Assembly: GCA_024397995.1 (NCBI GenBank)
Contig: CP073746.1
Coordinates: forward strand, 868,001-932,000
DNA: 64,000 bases
DNA from: a bacterium SCSIO 12827
GTDB taxonomy: Bacteria; Pseudomonadota; Alphaproteobacteria; Rhodospirillales; Casp-alpha2
Direction of reading: 5' to 3'
Position 1 is the stretch's first letter, and each line of letters opens with the position of its first letter. The notes below the pieces were generated by a model that saw nothing but the letters and a program-made list of their open reading frames with translations, searched no databases and was not told the origin of the DNA. Below are positions 16,050-25,137 of this stretch, piece by piece. Both the position numbers and the translations under genes were made by a program.

Positions 16050-17735
16050 ATGGCGCGTGAAGCCGAAGGACGGACGGCCTTGCGGGCAACGGTCCAATTC
16101 GCAATCTGGGTTCTTGCAGCGGTGGCGCTGACCGTGGCCGCCTGCGCGCCCGTGCCACGCGCCTTCGCCCCGGGCGAGGTGGACAGTGTCGGTACCGCCA
16201 TCGTGCACGGCACCTTCACCAATGGCATTCAGGTCAATCCGATCGAGGGCACGGCGCCGATCATGTCCAAGATATTGGCGCGGACCACGGTCGATTCCTT
16301 CGAACCCTACGGCCTGCCTGCCGGGGTCGCCCCTTTTGATGCCTCGGAATACATTCTTCACGGTCGCGCCCATCACGACAAAAACCCCAACGCCATTCCC
16401 TACGTCACCATCCATTGGCAGTTGTCCAACAAGGACGGCCTGCTGCTGGCCGATCTGGAACAGCCCGTCGACGCGACAAGCGGGGAATGGGAATTCGGCA
16501 CGCCCGAGGTCATCATCCGTGTCGCAGAGGACGTTGCCCATCGGGTCGCCGCCATCCTGGCCGGGATCGCCCCGGCGCAGCCGGAACCGGCCCCGGACAA
16601 GGGCATTTTCGTGATGCCGGTCGAAGGAGCCCCCGGTGACGGCGATTTTTCCCTGACCCGTGCCATTGCCGAAGCCCTGAAGGCACGGGGTACACGCCTG
16701 ACCCGCTACCGTGAGCAGGCGAAATACGTGCTGACTGGATTGATGGAGGTCTCCCCCTCGGTCCAGGGCCGTCAGGGGGTGCGCATCACTTGGCGGCTGT
16801 CCCGTCCCGACGGCAAGGAGGTCGGTAAGGCGGAACAGGACAACACCGTGCCGTCGGGCACCTTCGATGAGCAATGGATGCCGACCGCGCGGCTGATCGC
16901 CGCCGCCGCCGTCGACGGTATTCACGAGGTCATCGGCGGCTGGGAAGAGCGCGAACGCACCTTGGCCGAGGGGCGCGGCCTGGGCGTGCCGGACAATCTC
17001 GACAACCCCGACCTGCCCACCCCCGGCGGTCCCAGACGGGTGATCGCCAAGTTGCAGGACCATCTGGTGCCGCCCGACGCCCCCATCACCCAGGGCGTGC
17101 CCCCCGAGCTGACCGCCCAGGAAGAGTTGGAGGCCTCCCGCGCCAGGGTGGCGGCCGAAGACACCCCGCCGGCCCCCGAGGAAAAAAGCGTCCTCGGCCC
17201 CGAGGATGCGGCCGGCGAACAGGTCGTCGAGGATACGTTCACACCGCCGACCCTGCGGGCCCATGACCAGGGAGCGGCCAATTCCTTCCTGATCGCCGAG
17301 GTCACGGGAGCCCCCGGCAACGGCAACCGCCTGCTGAGCGAGGCGCTGAAGCGCGTATTGCGCGCGCGTGACCAGAACGTCACCGACGACCCGCGCCAGG
17401 CGCGGTTCCTGGTGCGGGGCCTGGTTGTCATGTCCGAGCCCAAGGACGGTAAGCAGGACGCCCGCATCGTGTGGTCGGTCGAGACCACGGAGGGCAAGGC
17501 GCTGGGAAGTGCAGAGCAGAACAACACGGTTTCGGCGGGCCTGCTCGACGAGAACTGGGGAGAAACGGCGCTTAACGTCGCCATGGGGGCGGTCGTGGGC
17601 ATTCAGCGGGTTCTTGGGGATAAGGCCCGCCCGTTCGCCCGGCGATTATCCGCCGATGCAGTGCCGCCGCCAGCGCCAAGCGGAGAGACTCTTCCATGGG
17701 ACCCCGGCGAAGCCATCCCGCCACCCCGTCGATAA
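16050..17735 (+). CDS. Lipoprotein with three copies of an unrecognised domain
   Basis: A 561-aa envelope protein I cannot assign. The N-terminal helix is followed by a lipobox ending Cys32 (LTVAACAP), so it is a lipoprotein, likely held in the outer or inner membrane facing the periplasm. Three divergent copies of a domain of about 110-125 residues can be traced: about 46-171, 185-296 and 411-524. Each shows a Y/FxLxG strand, a V/I-x-W strand ending in a short turn with Gly, and a helix ending near VAxxxVxGIxxVx. Copies B and C share V-EGAPG/VTGAPG, a QDNTV/QNNTV motif and ENW/EQW. A Pro/Glu-rich linker (about 300-410) joins B and C. The frame after pgeF and the lack of a terminator suggest the same operon. 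CsgG- or LpoB-like folds are possible but unproven. Confidence 0.75.
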   Translation: MAREAEGRTALRATVQFAIWVLAAVALTVAACAPVPRAFAPGEVDSVGTAIVHGTFTNGIQVNPIEGTAPIMSKILARTTVDSFEPYGLPAGVAPFDASEYILHGRAHHDKNPNAIPYVTIHWQLSNKDGLLLADLEQPVDATSGEWEFGTPEVIIRVAEDVAHRVAAILAGIAPAQPEPAPDKGIFVMPVEGAPGDGDFSLTRAIAEALKARGTRLTRYREQAKYVLTGLMEVSPSVQGRQGVRITWRLSRPDGKEVGKAEQDNTVPSGTFDEQWMPTARLIAAAAVDGIHEVIGGWEERERTLAEGRGLGVPDNLDNPDLPTPGGPRRVIAKLQDHLVPPDAPITQGVPPELTAQEELEASRARVAAEDTPPAPEEKSVLGPEDAAGEQVVEDTFTPPTLRAHDQGAANSFLIAEVTGAPGNGNRLLSEALKRVLRARDQNVTDDPRQARFLVRGLVVMSEPKDGKQDARIVWSVETTEGKALGSAEQNNTVSAGLLDENWGETALNVAMGAVVGIQRVLGDKARPFARRLSADAVPPPAPSGETLPWDPGEAIPPPRR

Positions 17736-17774
17736 TGCGATAAGCTGCTGAAATAAAAGGGTTATGAAAGATCG

Positions 17775-17803
17775 TTTACAGGCAGGGCCGGCGTTGTTAG
17801 AGT
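17775..17803 (+). promoter_or_regulatory. Candidate promoter of prs
   Basis: TTTACA (17775-17780) and TAGAGT (17798-17803), 17 bases apart, about 100 bases before the prs ATG. Confidence 0.5.
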
Positions 17804-17864
17804 CCGCGCGCCGAACAGGGGAATAGGCCCTATCGGCGCTCGGCACCGGGCATCTCCAGGGGTG

Positions 17865-17891
17865 GTTTTGCTCCGCCTTCGGACGCAAAAC
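17865..17891 (+). promoter_or_regulatory. Hairpin in the prs leader
   Basis: GTTTTGC-TCCG (17865-17875) can pair with CGGA-C-GCAAAAC (17880-17891): 11 pairs, one bulged C and a CCTT loop, ending 14 bases before the ATG at 17906. No T run follows, so it is not a terminator; it could influence translation or mRNA stability. Confidence 0.45.
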
Positions 17892-17905
17892 GAAAGTGCG
17901 CAGCC

Positions 17906-18838
17906 ATGAAAATCATTGCCTGCAATTCCAATCGGCCGCTTGCAGAGGCGATTTCCGCCTATCTCAATCTGCCGCTGACCAAAGCTTCGATCCGACGATT
18001 CTCCGACATGGAGGTGTTCGTCGAGATCCAGGAAAACGTACGTGGCGAGGATGTCTTCGTCATCCAGTCGACCTCGTTCCCGGCCAACGATAACCTGATG
18101 GAGCTGCTGGTCACGCTGGACGCGCTCCGCCGCGGTTCCGCCCGCCGGGTCACCGCCGTCATTCCCTACTTCGGCTACGCCCGTCAGGATCGCAAATCCG
18201 GCCCGCGCACGCCGATCTCGGCCAAGCTGGTCGCCAACCTGATTACCGAAGCCGGTGCCGACCGGGTCCTGACCATGGACCTGCACGCCGGGCAGATTCA
18301 GGGCTTTTTCGACATCCCGACGGATAACCTTTACGCCGAACCGGTGCTGGCCAAGGACATCCAGGATCGCGAGGACGGTGCCGACCTGGTCATCGTGTCG
18401 CCGGACGTGGGCGGCGTGGTGCGCGCCCGCGCCCTCGCCAAACGCCTGGACGGCGACCTTGCGATCATCGACAAGCGCCGCGAACGGGCCGGTGTCAGCG
18501 AAGTCATGAACATCATCGGCGACGTCAAGGGCCGCCGCTGCATCCTGGTCGACGACATCGTCGACAGTGCGGGTACGCTCTGCAACGCCGCCGTGGCGCT
18601 GATGGAAGAGGGGGCCGAGGCCGTTTCCGCCTATGTCACCCACGGGGTTCTGTCCGGCGGTGCCGTGGCACGCGTGTCGTCCTCGCCCATGGACCGCTTG
18701 TGCGTCACCGACAGCATCATGGCGACCGAGGCTGTGCGCGTCGCCCACAACATCGAGCAGTTGACGGTGGCTCCGCTGATCGCCGAGGCCATGCGCCGCA
18801 TTTCCGAGGAAAGCTCGGTTTCATCCCTGTTTAATTGA
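17906..18838 (+). CDS. prs: Ribose-phosphate pyrophosphokinase (PRPP synthase)
   Basis: Makes PRPP from ribose 5-phosphate and ATP, feeding nucleotide, His and Trp synthesis; 310 aa, normal length. Key motifs: [16 protein letters not shown] near the start, [20 protein letters not shown] (ATP/flexible loop), [19 protein letters not shown] (signature) and the PRPP-binding [18 protein letters not shown]. The leader is about 95 bases with a hairpin just before the start codon. A short hairpin plus four T follows the stop. Class I, phosphate-regulated type by motifs. Confidence 0.97.
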   Translation: MKIIACNSNRPLAEAISAYLNLPLTKASIRRFSDMEVFVEIQENVRGEDVFVIQSTSFPANDNLMELLVTLDALRRGSARRVTAVIPYFGYARQDRKSGPRTPISAKLVANLITEAGADRVLTMDLHAGQIQGFFDIPTDNLYAEPVLAKDIQDREDGADLVIVSPDVGGVVRARALAKRLDGDLAIIDKRRERAGVSEVMNIIGDVKGRRCILVDDIVDSAGTLCNAAVALMEEGAEAVSAYVTHGVLSGGAVARVSSSPMDRLCVTDSIMATEAVRVAHNIEQLTVAPLIAEAMRRISEESSVSSLFN

Positions 18839-18842
18839 GTTA

Positions 18843-18861
18843 AGGCCCCGACGGGTCTTTT
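18843..18861 (+). terminator. Candidate short terminator after prs
   Basis: AGGCCC (18843-18848), loop CGAC, GGGTCT (18853-18858): a six-pair stem with one G-T pair, followed by TTTT. Weak but well placed, five bases past the prs stop. Confidence 0.45.
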
Positions 18862-18955
18862 CTCGCCTTCCAATCTCTGACCTAATCGTGGCGGCGCCTC
18901 TGACCGGGGTCGTCGCCATTGCCTATGAGACGCATTACGTTAAGGACGACCGATC

Positions 18956-19720
18956 ATGGACCTGCCGAACACCCCCTCGTTTCGTCTTGATGGCCGTACG
19001 GCCCTGGTGACCGGGGCTGGCCGGGGCATCGGCCTGGCCGCCGCCGCGGCCCTGGCCGAGGCAGGGGCCCACGTGACCCTTTGCGCGCGCTCCGGCGGTG
19101 AGGTCGAGGCCGTCGCCGAAGCCATCCGTGCCCGCGGCCAACAGGCTGAGGCCCTGACCTTGGACGTCACCGACACAGGGCGCATGCAGGCCGAAATCGC
19201 GGCGGGGGGGCCGTTCCAGGTTTTGTTCAACAACGCTGGCGGCAACCGCCCGCAGGAGTTGTTGGAGATCACGGAAGAAGATTATGACGCGGTCACGAAC
19301 CTGAACGTGCGGGCGGCCATCTTCGTCGCTCAGGCGGTGGTGAAGGGATTGGTTGATGCCGGCCTGCCCGGCTCCGTTATCAACGTGTCGTCGCAGATGG
19401 GGCTGGTCGGCGGGCCCAAGCGCACGGTCTATTGCGCGACCAAGCATGCCATCGAAGGGGCGACCAAGGCCATGGCCTGGGAACTGGGCGGCCAGGGTAT
19501 TCGCGTCAACACGATCTGCCCGACCTTCATCGAAACGCCGATGACGGAAGGCTTTCTGGCCGATGCCGACTTCGTCACCTTCGTGAAATCCAAGATCGCC
19601 CTGGGCCGTCTGGGGCAGGTCGAAGATCTGATGGGCGCCGTGGTGTTCCTGGCTTCCGACGCATCCAGTCTGATGACCGGGGCGTCCCTGGTCGTCGACG
19701 GCGGCTGGACGGCGCAGTAA
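18956..19720 (+). CDS. Short-chain dehydrogenase/reductase (SDR)
   Basis: Classical SDR oxidoreductase, 254 aa. NAD(P) motif VTGAGRGIG at residues 18-26, NNAGG, catalytic Ser in NVSSQMG and YCATKHA (YxxxK), and the closing DASSLMTGASLVVDGGWTAQ. The sequence after the cofactor motif (LCARSGGEVEAVA) has Arg where NADPH users have a basic residue, favouring NADP. It resembles gluconate 5-dehydrogenase and 3-oxoacyl-ACP reductase types; the substrate cannot be told from sequence. AAGGA lies ten bases before the ATG. mntP follows after 14 bases and is probably co-transcribed, though no functional link is clear. Confidence 0.88.
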   Translation: MDLPNTPSFRLDGRTALVTGAGRGIGLAAAAALAEAGAHVTLCARSGGEVEAVAEAIRARGQQAEALTLDVTDTGRMQAEIAAGGPFQVLFNNAGGNRPQELLEITEEDYDAVTNLNVRAAIFVAQAVVKGLVDAGLPGSVINVSSQMGLVGGPKRTVYCATKHAIEGATKAMAWELGGQGIRVNTICPTFIETPMTEGFLADADFVTFVKSKIALGRLGQVEDLMGAVVFLASDASSLMTGASLVVDGGWTAQ

Positions 19721-19734
19721 GCCCGGATAAGATT

Positions 19735-20316
19735 ATGTCTTTTCTTGCCGTCATGACCATCGCCTTCGGGCTGTCGGCCGACGCCGTTGCCGGGTCCCTG
19801 GGCCGGGGGGCGTCCGGGCGCTTCCGCACCTTCATACCGGCCGCGCGCATGGGCTTGATGTTCGGCGCCAGTGAGGCGGCGATGACCCTGCTGGGCTTCC
19901 TGCTGGCGGCCCGCTTCGCCGACTACGTGACCGAGGCCGATCATTGGATCGCCCTGATCCTGTTGGGCGGGGTCGGCGGGCATATGCTCTACGAGGGCCT
20001 GTTCGGGGATGGTGAGAGCGACGACGGGGGCGAGGCATCGTCCCCGCGTGGCAAGCGCAGTATCCTGGGCAACATCGCCACCGTGATCGGCACCAGCATC
20101 GACGCCGCCGCTGTCGGGGTCGCGTTGTCGGTCATCGCCGTCGACATCTGGCGGACGGTCGCGGTGATCGGTGTCGTGTCCTTCGCCATGAGCACCCTGG
20201 GTCTGCTGATCGGCCCTCGTGTCGGGCGTATGCTGGGCCGTCGCGCGGAAATCGCGGGGGGCGTGATCCTGATCGCTATCGGGGGCTATATTTTCTACAC
20301 TCATATGACGGGTTAG
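19735..20316 (+). CDS. mntP: Manganese efflux pump MntP
   Basis: Membrane protein of 193 aa with six predicted helices in two related halves, matching MntP/YebN, which exports Mn(II). The acidic helix motifs are seen in both halves: FGLSADAVAGSLGRG near the start and GTSIDAAAVGVALSV in the second half; their Asp residues are needed for transport in known members. A short charged loop (DGESDDGGEASSPRGKR) separates the halves. No yybP-ykoY (Mn) riboswitch could be recognised upstream; it probably relies on the SDR gene's promoter. Confidence 0.85.
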   Translation: MSFLAVMTIAFGLSADAVAGSLGRGASGRFRTFIPAARMGLMFGASEAAMTLLGFLLAARFADYVTEADHWIALILLGGVGGHMLYEGLFGDGESDDGGEASSPRGKRSILGNIATVIGTSIDAAAVGVALSVIAVDIWRTVAVIGVVSFAMSTLGLLIGPRVGRMLGRRAEIAGGVILIAIGGYIFYTHMTG

Positions 20317-20439
20317 GCCTCCACAGGTCCTTGTTCCCCATGGCGGGCAGACGTGAACGCTGCTACGCTTGGTGTCGGCGATATGGTGGCGCGGTCGCTT
20401 ATTTCTTGCGCCAGGGCTTCGGTTGCCGGAGGGCTGGGC

Positions 20440-21528
20440 ATGCAAAAGTTCCAATGTGATTGCGGCAATCGGCTGTTCTTTGAGAATACGCATTGTCTGG
20501 CCTGCGGCTGCGAGGTCGGTTGGTGCCCCAGTTGTGCAACGATGACCACCTTGGTGTTCGCCGAACCGGGCCTGCACTGTGGACGTTGCCACACGGACGT
20601 GTGGAAATGCGCCAACCGGGTCGAACATGACGTCTGCAACCGCAGCATTCTGGCACCCGCCGATCCCGGCAGCGCCGGCGCGTTGTTGTGTGATTGCTGC
20701 CGTTACAATGACACCATTCCGGACCTGGCGGTCGAGGGAAACCTGGAACGCTGGCGTGCTCTGGAACAGGCCAAACGCCGCCTGATCCACGGGCTGGACA
20801 GCCTGGGCCTGCTGCACGGTCCCGGCCTGGGCGACCCCGAAGCGGGACTGTCCTTTGATTTCAAGGGAGACAGCGTTGCGTCCGGGAATTTCTGGCGCAA
20901 GGTCGGCAAACAGGAAATGGTCTATACGGGCCATGCGGACGGCAAGATCACGATCAACATCCGCGAGGCCGACACCGTCGAGCGGGAGAAGCTTCGGGTC
21001 GATCTGGGCGAGGGGCACCGGACCCTGATCGGCCATTTCCGCCATGAAATCGGCCATTACTATTGGGACAAGCTGGTGCAGCCGGATGGCGGGCGGCTGG
21101 CCGCGTTCAAGGCGCTGTTCGGCGACCATGAAAACCCGACCTATCAGGACGCCCTCGATCGGCACTACAGCGACGGCCCCCGGCCCGACTGGCAGTCGGC
21201 CTTCGTCAGCGCCTATGCGACCATGCATCCCTGGGAGGACTGGGCGGAAACCTTCGCCTTCTACCTGGATATTGTCGACGTCATGGAAACGGCGGCGGCG
21301 TCGAACCTGATCGCGGCGCCGGCCCGTGACGATCTCAAGGCCCTGGTTGAAACCTATGTGCGTCTGGGGCTGTTGATGAACGAATTGAACCGCGCTCTCG
21401 GCCTGATCGATTTCCTGCCGGAACTGGTGGTGCCCGCCGTCGTCGAAAAGTTGCAGTTCGTGCACGATGTCGTCGTGGCGGCACGGTCTGGGGGCGCGCC
21501 TTCCTGTGCGTCTGCATCAGGTGCTTGA
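20440..21528 (+). CDS. Putative zinc-binding metallopeptidase with N-terminal zinc ribbons
   Basis: A 362-aa protein of the putative zinc-binding metallopeptidase family (Peptidase_Mx type). The first 90 residues hold many Cys in CxC, CxxC and CxxCH pairs (CDCGN, CLACGCEVGWCPSC, CGRCH, CDCC), forming one or two zinc ribbons. The catalytic motif HEIGHYYWDKL (His202, Glu203, His206) is complete, and WEDWAETFAFYLDIVD further on likely gives the third ligand. No signal peptide, so cytosolic. ATG 20440 is chosen for GGAGGG (20428-20433); the upstream frame from 20353 has no ribosome site. Function is unknown in the family; it is often near stress or redox genes. Confidence 0.82.
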   Translation: MQKFQCDCGNRLFFENTHCLACGCEVGWCPSCATMTTLVFAEPGLHCGRCHTDVWKCANRVEHDVCNRSILAPADPGSAGALLCDCCRYNDTIPDLAVEGNLERWRALEQAKRRLIHGLDSLGLLHGPGLGDPEAGLSFDFKGDSVASGNFWRKVGKQEMVYTGHADGKITINIREADTVEREKLRVDLGEGHRTLIGHFRHEIGHYYWDKLVQPDGGRLAAFKALFGDHENPTYQDALDRHYSDGPRPDWQSAFVSAYATMHPWEDWAETFAFYLDIVDVMETAAASNLIAAPARDDLKALVETYVRLGLLMNELNRALGLIDFLPELVVPAVVEKLQFVHDVVVAARSGGAPSCASASGA

Positions 21529-21602
21529 GAGAGGGAACTCTCCCATGCCACGGTCAGGCGTTCTGTTATGATTTCGGCCGGTTCATCGGAGGGCCTGCGG
21601 CC

Positions 21603-22454
21603 ATGCGGCGCATAGGGCGTATCGGTTTCGGTTTTCTGTGTTTCGTTTCAATTGTTCCCATGGTCGCCGCGACATCGGCGCGGGCGGAGACCTGCGGCAC
21701 GGTTGTCGCGGTTGCCGCCCACGACGGGACGCAAACCCGTTACAGCCTGGCAGGACCGTCTTCGGGTGCGCGGGCGGCGCTGGTGCTGCTGGCCGGCGGC
21801 GGCGGGTTTCTCAACCTTGATGACGACGGCTGCCCGCGGAAGCTGAAGGGCAATTCCCTGATCCGTTCCCGGCCGCTGTTTCACGACGGCGGGATGGTGA
21901 CGGCTCTGGTCGATGCCCCGGACGACCATCAGGGAAATGAGGAATTGGGCGGTTTCCGCATCGATCCTGCCCATGCGGGGGACATCGGCCGCGTGATCAC
22001 CGACCTACGCACAAGGACAGGCCTGCCCGTGTGGATCGTCGGCACCAGCCGGGGCGGCATTTCGGCGGCCAATGCGGCGTCGCGGCTTTCGGGCCCGGAA
22101 GCCCCCGACGGCGTGGTCATGACCTCGCCCCTGACCTCGGGCAAGATCGGGGCGGCCAAGCCCTGGGTTGCGGACACGGTGTTTTCCGTGCCGCTGGAGA
22201 ATATCCGCGTGCCGGTCCTGGTGGTGGTTCATGCCGATGACCAATGCGTCCGCACGCCGCCGGGTTTGGCGTCCGACATCACGGACAAGACCAACGGCAG
22301 CCGCGAACAGGTGGTGAGGGTGACCGGCGGGCCTGGATCAGATGGGGGCGATAGCCTCGCGGCCTGCAAGGGCCGCTCGCCCCATGGCTTTCTCGATCAG
22401 GAGGCCGAGGTTGCCGCCGGGATCGTGCGGTTCGTCCTGGGCGGCGCCTACTAG
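21603..22454 (+). CDS. Secreted alpha/beta hydrolase
   Basis: Exported protein of 283 aa; a signal peptide ends near residue 33 (VAATSARA-ET). The body is an alpha/beta hydrolase: ALVLLAGGGGFLNLDDDGC (oxyanion strand), nucleophile elbow GTSRGG with the Ser near residue 153, and a late VVVHADDQC segment giving the Asp; a His follows near the end (SPHGFLDQE). Several Cys (CGTVV, DDGCP, DDQC, LAACKG) could form periplasmic disulfides. GGAGGG precedes ATG 21603. The substrate is unknown; an esterase acting in the periplasm is the plain guess. It is 74 bases past the peptidase gene and may share its transcript. Confidence 0.8.
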   Translation: MRRIGRIGFGFLCFVSIVPMVAATSARAETCGTVVAVAAHDGTQTRYSLAGPSSGARAALVLLAGGGGFLNLDDDGCPRKLKGNSLIRSRPLFHDGGMVTALVDAPDDHQGNEELGGFRIDPAHAGDIGRVITDLRTRTGLPVWIVGTSRGGISAANAASRLSGPEAPDGVVMTSPLTSGKIGAAKPWVADTVFSVPLENIRVPVLVVVHADDQCVRTPPGLASDITDKTNGSREQVVRVTGGPGSDGGDSLAACKGRSPHGFLDQEAEVAAGIVRFVLGGAY

Positions 22455-22610
22455 TGGCCGGCGGGCCGGGAACGGCCTGCTTCCGCCTGTTTACCGCCGG
22501 TATTGACCCACGAGACCCGTGGGGCTATGTATGCGCGCCCTCGCGAGAGGGATATTCGCCGCCGGCACCCCTGGAGGCCGGGGCTTTTCAAACTGATACG
22601 GAGTTATGCC

Positions 22611-23270
22611 ATGTCTGGTAACACCACCATGACGGCGGAACCCCGCGATCGGGCAGGCAAGGGGGCAGCCCGCGCAACCCGCCGGTCCGGCCGCGTTCCG
22701 GCCGTGATCTACGGGGATCACAAGGATCCGATCCTGGTTTCCGTCGAACCCGTCGAACTTATGCGTCATCTGCATAAGCCCGGCTTCTTTTCCATGCTTA
22801 TGGACCTCAACGTCGCGGGCGATCACCATCGCGTGCTGCCGCGTGACGTGCAGTTCCACCCCGTGACCGACGCGCCGCTGCATGTCGACTTCATGCGCAT
22901 CGGCAAGGGTACCCGCATTACCGTCATGATCCCGGTCCAAGTTGAAAACGAGGACAAGTGCAAGGGCATCAAGCGCGGCGGCGTGCTGAACCAGGTGCGT
23001 CACGAAGTGGAAGTGCGCTGCGATCCGGAAAACATTCCGGACATGATCACCCTGTCCCTGGAAGGTCTGGACATCGGCGATGCGCTGCGCATCTCGGATG
23101 CCGGCCTGCCCGCCGACGTCAAGCCGACCATCACCGACCGTGACTTCGTGCTGGTCACCATCGCCGCGCCGACGGTGGTCAAGGATGAAGCCGCCGAAGC
23201 CCAGGCCGAGGCCGAAGCCGAAGCCGAAGAGGGCGAGGAAGGCGAAGACGAGGAGGGCGGCGAGGAGTAA
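22611..23270 (+). CDS. rplY: 50S ribosomal protein L25 (CTC type)
   Basis: L25/Ctc protein, 219 aa, the long alphaproteobacterial type with the C-terminal TL5 domain; it binds 5S rRNA. Start of the L25 domain: GKGAARATRRSGRVPAVIYG, with VLPRDVQFHPVTDAPLHVDF closing it; the TL5 domain runs about 95-190. It ends in an acidic Ala/Glu tail of about 30 residues, as in relatives. rplY-pth-ychF is the classical order and the three are probably one operon, with 36 and 1 base gaps. Confidence 0.97.
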   Translation: MSGNTTMTAEPRDRAGKGAARATRRSGRVPAVIYGDHKDPILVSVEPVELMRHLHKPGFFSMLMDLNVAGDHHRVLPRDVQFHPVTDAPLHVDFMRIGKGTRITVMIPVQVENEDKCKGIKRGGVLNQVRHEVEVRCDPENIPDMITLSLEGLDIGDALRISDAGLPADVKPTITDRDFVLVTIAAPTVVKDEAAEAQAEAEAEAEEGEEGEDEEGGEE

Positions 23271-23306
23271 TCCTCTCGTCCGGATCGGTTCCGGGGAGGG
23301 CGTTCC

Positions 23307-23936
23307 ATGCTGCTTCTGGTGGGGCTCGGCAACCCGGGTCCATCCTACCGCGACAACCGGCACAACGTCGGTTTCATGGCCGTGGATGCAATCCATGGCC
23401 GCTGGCGGTTGGGCCCATACCGGTCCAAGTTTCACGGAGACCTTGCCGAAGGCACGATTGCCGACGGCAAGGTCCTCGTCCTCAAGCCGCAGACCTATAT
23501 GAACGAGTCCGGTCGCGCCGTTCAGGCGGTCATGACCTTCTACAAGCTGAAACCCGCTGACCTGGTCGTGTTCCATGACGAACTCGACCTGGCCGCGGGC
23601 AAGCTGAGGGTCAAGACCGGCGGCGGCCATGCCGGACACAACGGCCTGCGCAATATTCAGGCCCATATCGGCCCCGATTTCCGCCGCGTGCGCATCGGCG
23701 TGGGCCATCCCGGCGACAAGGACAAGGTCGTCGGCCATGTGCTGAAGGATTTCTCGAAAGAGGATCAGGCCTGGCGGGACACGCTGTTGGACGCCGTCGC
23801 CGACAATGCGGACCTGCTGCTCTCCGGCGACGACGCCGGGTTCCAGAACCGGGTGGCGCTGGCCCTCAAACCGCCGCGCCCGAAGGCGCCCCGGCAACAG
23901 GACGGCGTCGGCCAAGACAAGGAAAAGAAGGACTAA
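23307..23936 (+). CDS. pth: Peptidyl-tRNA hydrolase
   Basis: Releases peptides from prematurely dropped peptidyl-tRNA; 209 aa. All Pth1 landmarks are present: VGLGNPGPSYRDNRHNVGF (catalytic His20), LKPQTYMNESGRAV, VVFHDELDL (catalytic Asp), GGGHAGHNGLRNIQAHIG and RVRIGVGHPGDKDKV. The tail beyond residue 185 is a Lys/Pro-rich extension. It sits between rplY and ychF. Confidence 0.97.
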   Translation: MLLLVGLGNPGPSYRDNRHNVGFMAVDAIHGRWRLGPYRSKFHGDLAEGTIADGKVLVLKPQTYMNESGRAVQAVMTFYKLKPADLVVFHDELDLAAGKLRVKTGGGHAGHNGLRNIQAHIGPDFRRVRIGVGHPGDKDKVVGHVLKDFSKEDQAWRDTLLDAVADNADLLLSGDDAGFQNRVALALKPPRPKAPRQQDGVGQDKEKKD

Positions 23937-23937
23937 C

Positions 23938-25038
23938 ATGGGCTTCAATTGCGGCATCGTCGGCCTGCCCAACGTCGGCAAGTCGACCCTCTTCAACGCC
24001 CTGACGGCGACGGCCAAGGCCGAGGCCGCCAATTTCCCGTTCTGCACCATCGAGCCCAATACGGGCCGTGTCGCCGTGCCCGACCCGCGCCTGGACAAGA
24101 TCGCCGCCATCGGCAAGTCGGCCCAGATCGTGCCGACGCAACTTGAATTCGTCGACATTGCGGGCTTGGTCCGGGGGGCCTCCAAGGGGGAGGGGCTGGG
24201 CAACCAGTTCCTCGCCAACATCCGCGAGGTCGAGGCCATCTGCCATGTCCTGCGCTGTTTCGAGGACGGCAACGTGGTGCATGTGGAATCCACCGTCGAT
24301 CCCGTGCGCGACGCCGAAACCGTGGAAACGGAACTGATGCTGGCCGATTTGGAAAGCCTGGAAAAGCGGGTCGATCCCCTGACCAAGAAGGCGCGCGGCC
24401 AGGACAAGGAAGCGGCCAAGCAGCTTGAGATCGTCAACCGCTGCCTGGACCTGCTGCGCGACGGTCAGCCGGCGCGCAAGGTCCAGTTGAAGGACGGCGA
24501 GGGCAAGGCCTTCCGCATGCTGCAGCTGTTGACCGCCAAGCCCGTGCTTTACGTGTGCAACGTCGACGAAGGTTCGGCCGCTACGGGCAATGCGTTGTCG
24601 GATCGTGTCGCCGAAATGGCGGCGGCCCAGGGGGCGGGCAGTGTGGTGATCTCTGCCGCGATCGAGGCCGAGGTCGCGATGCTCGATGATCCGGCGGACA
24701 AGAAGGAATTCCTGGAAAGCCTGGGTTTGGAGGAAACGGGCTTGGCCCGCGTGATCCGCGCCGGTTACGAGCTTTTGGGTCTTCTCACCTATTTCACCGT
24801 CGGCCCGAAAGAGGCCCGCGCCTGGACCATCCACAAGGGCACCAAGGCACCGCAGGCGGCGGCGGTGATCCACAAGGATTTCGAACGCGGCTTCATCGCC
24901 GCCGAAACCATCGCCTATGACGACTTTGTCGCGCTGGGTGGGGAACAGGCGGCGAAAGACGCCGGCAAGATGCGCCAGGAAGGCCGTGAATACGTCGTCA
25001 AGGACGGCGATATCATGTTGTTCCGATTCAACGTGTAA
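23938..25038 (+). CDS. ychF: Redox-regulated ATPase YchF (OBG family)
   Basis: Obg-family P-loop protein of 366 aa that prefers ATP and binds ribosomes. G1 GLPNVGKSTLFNAL at residues 8-21, switch motif LEFVDIAGLVRGASKGEGLG, and the C-terminal TGS domain with LLTYFTVGPKEARAWT and YVVKDGDIMLFRFNV. It begins one base after the pth stop, with ribosome site AGAAGGA inside the end of pth. No terminator was seen before the next gene. Confidence 0.97.
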   Translation: MGFNCGIVGLPNVGKSTLFNALTATAKAEAANFPFCTIEPNTGRVAVPDPRLDKIAAIGKSAQIVPTQLEFVDIAGLVRGASKGEGLGNQFLANIREVEAICHVLRCFEDGNVVHVESTVDPVRDAETVETELMLADLESLEKRVDPLTKKARGQDKEAAKQLEIVNRCLDLLRDGQPARKVQLKDGEGKAFRMLQLLTAKPVLYVCNVDEGSAATGNALSDRVAEMAAAQGAGSVVISAAIEAEVAMLDDPADKKEFLESLGLEETGLARVIRAGYELLGLLTYFTVGPKEARAWTIHKGTKAPQAAAVIHKDFERGFIAAETIAYDDFVALGGEQAAKDAGKMRQEGREYVVKDGDIMLFRFNV

Positions 25039-25137
25039 TTGTTGTTGGTGGGTTGCTGCACTATTAAATTGTTGAAAATTTAGCCTCGCCCTTTCATTCT
25101 GGTCATATCTTGAGGATATGCCGGAGGAGGAAAGGGC

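Noticed and set aside
19429-21465. Very long open frame (678 codons) on the minus strand opposite mntP and the peptidase gene
   Set aside because: No ribosome site or family motif; it lies wholly opposite three well-supported genes and arises from GC-rich codon structure.
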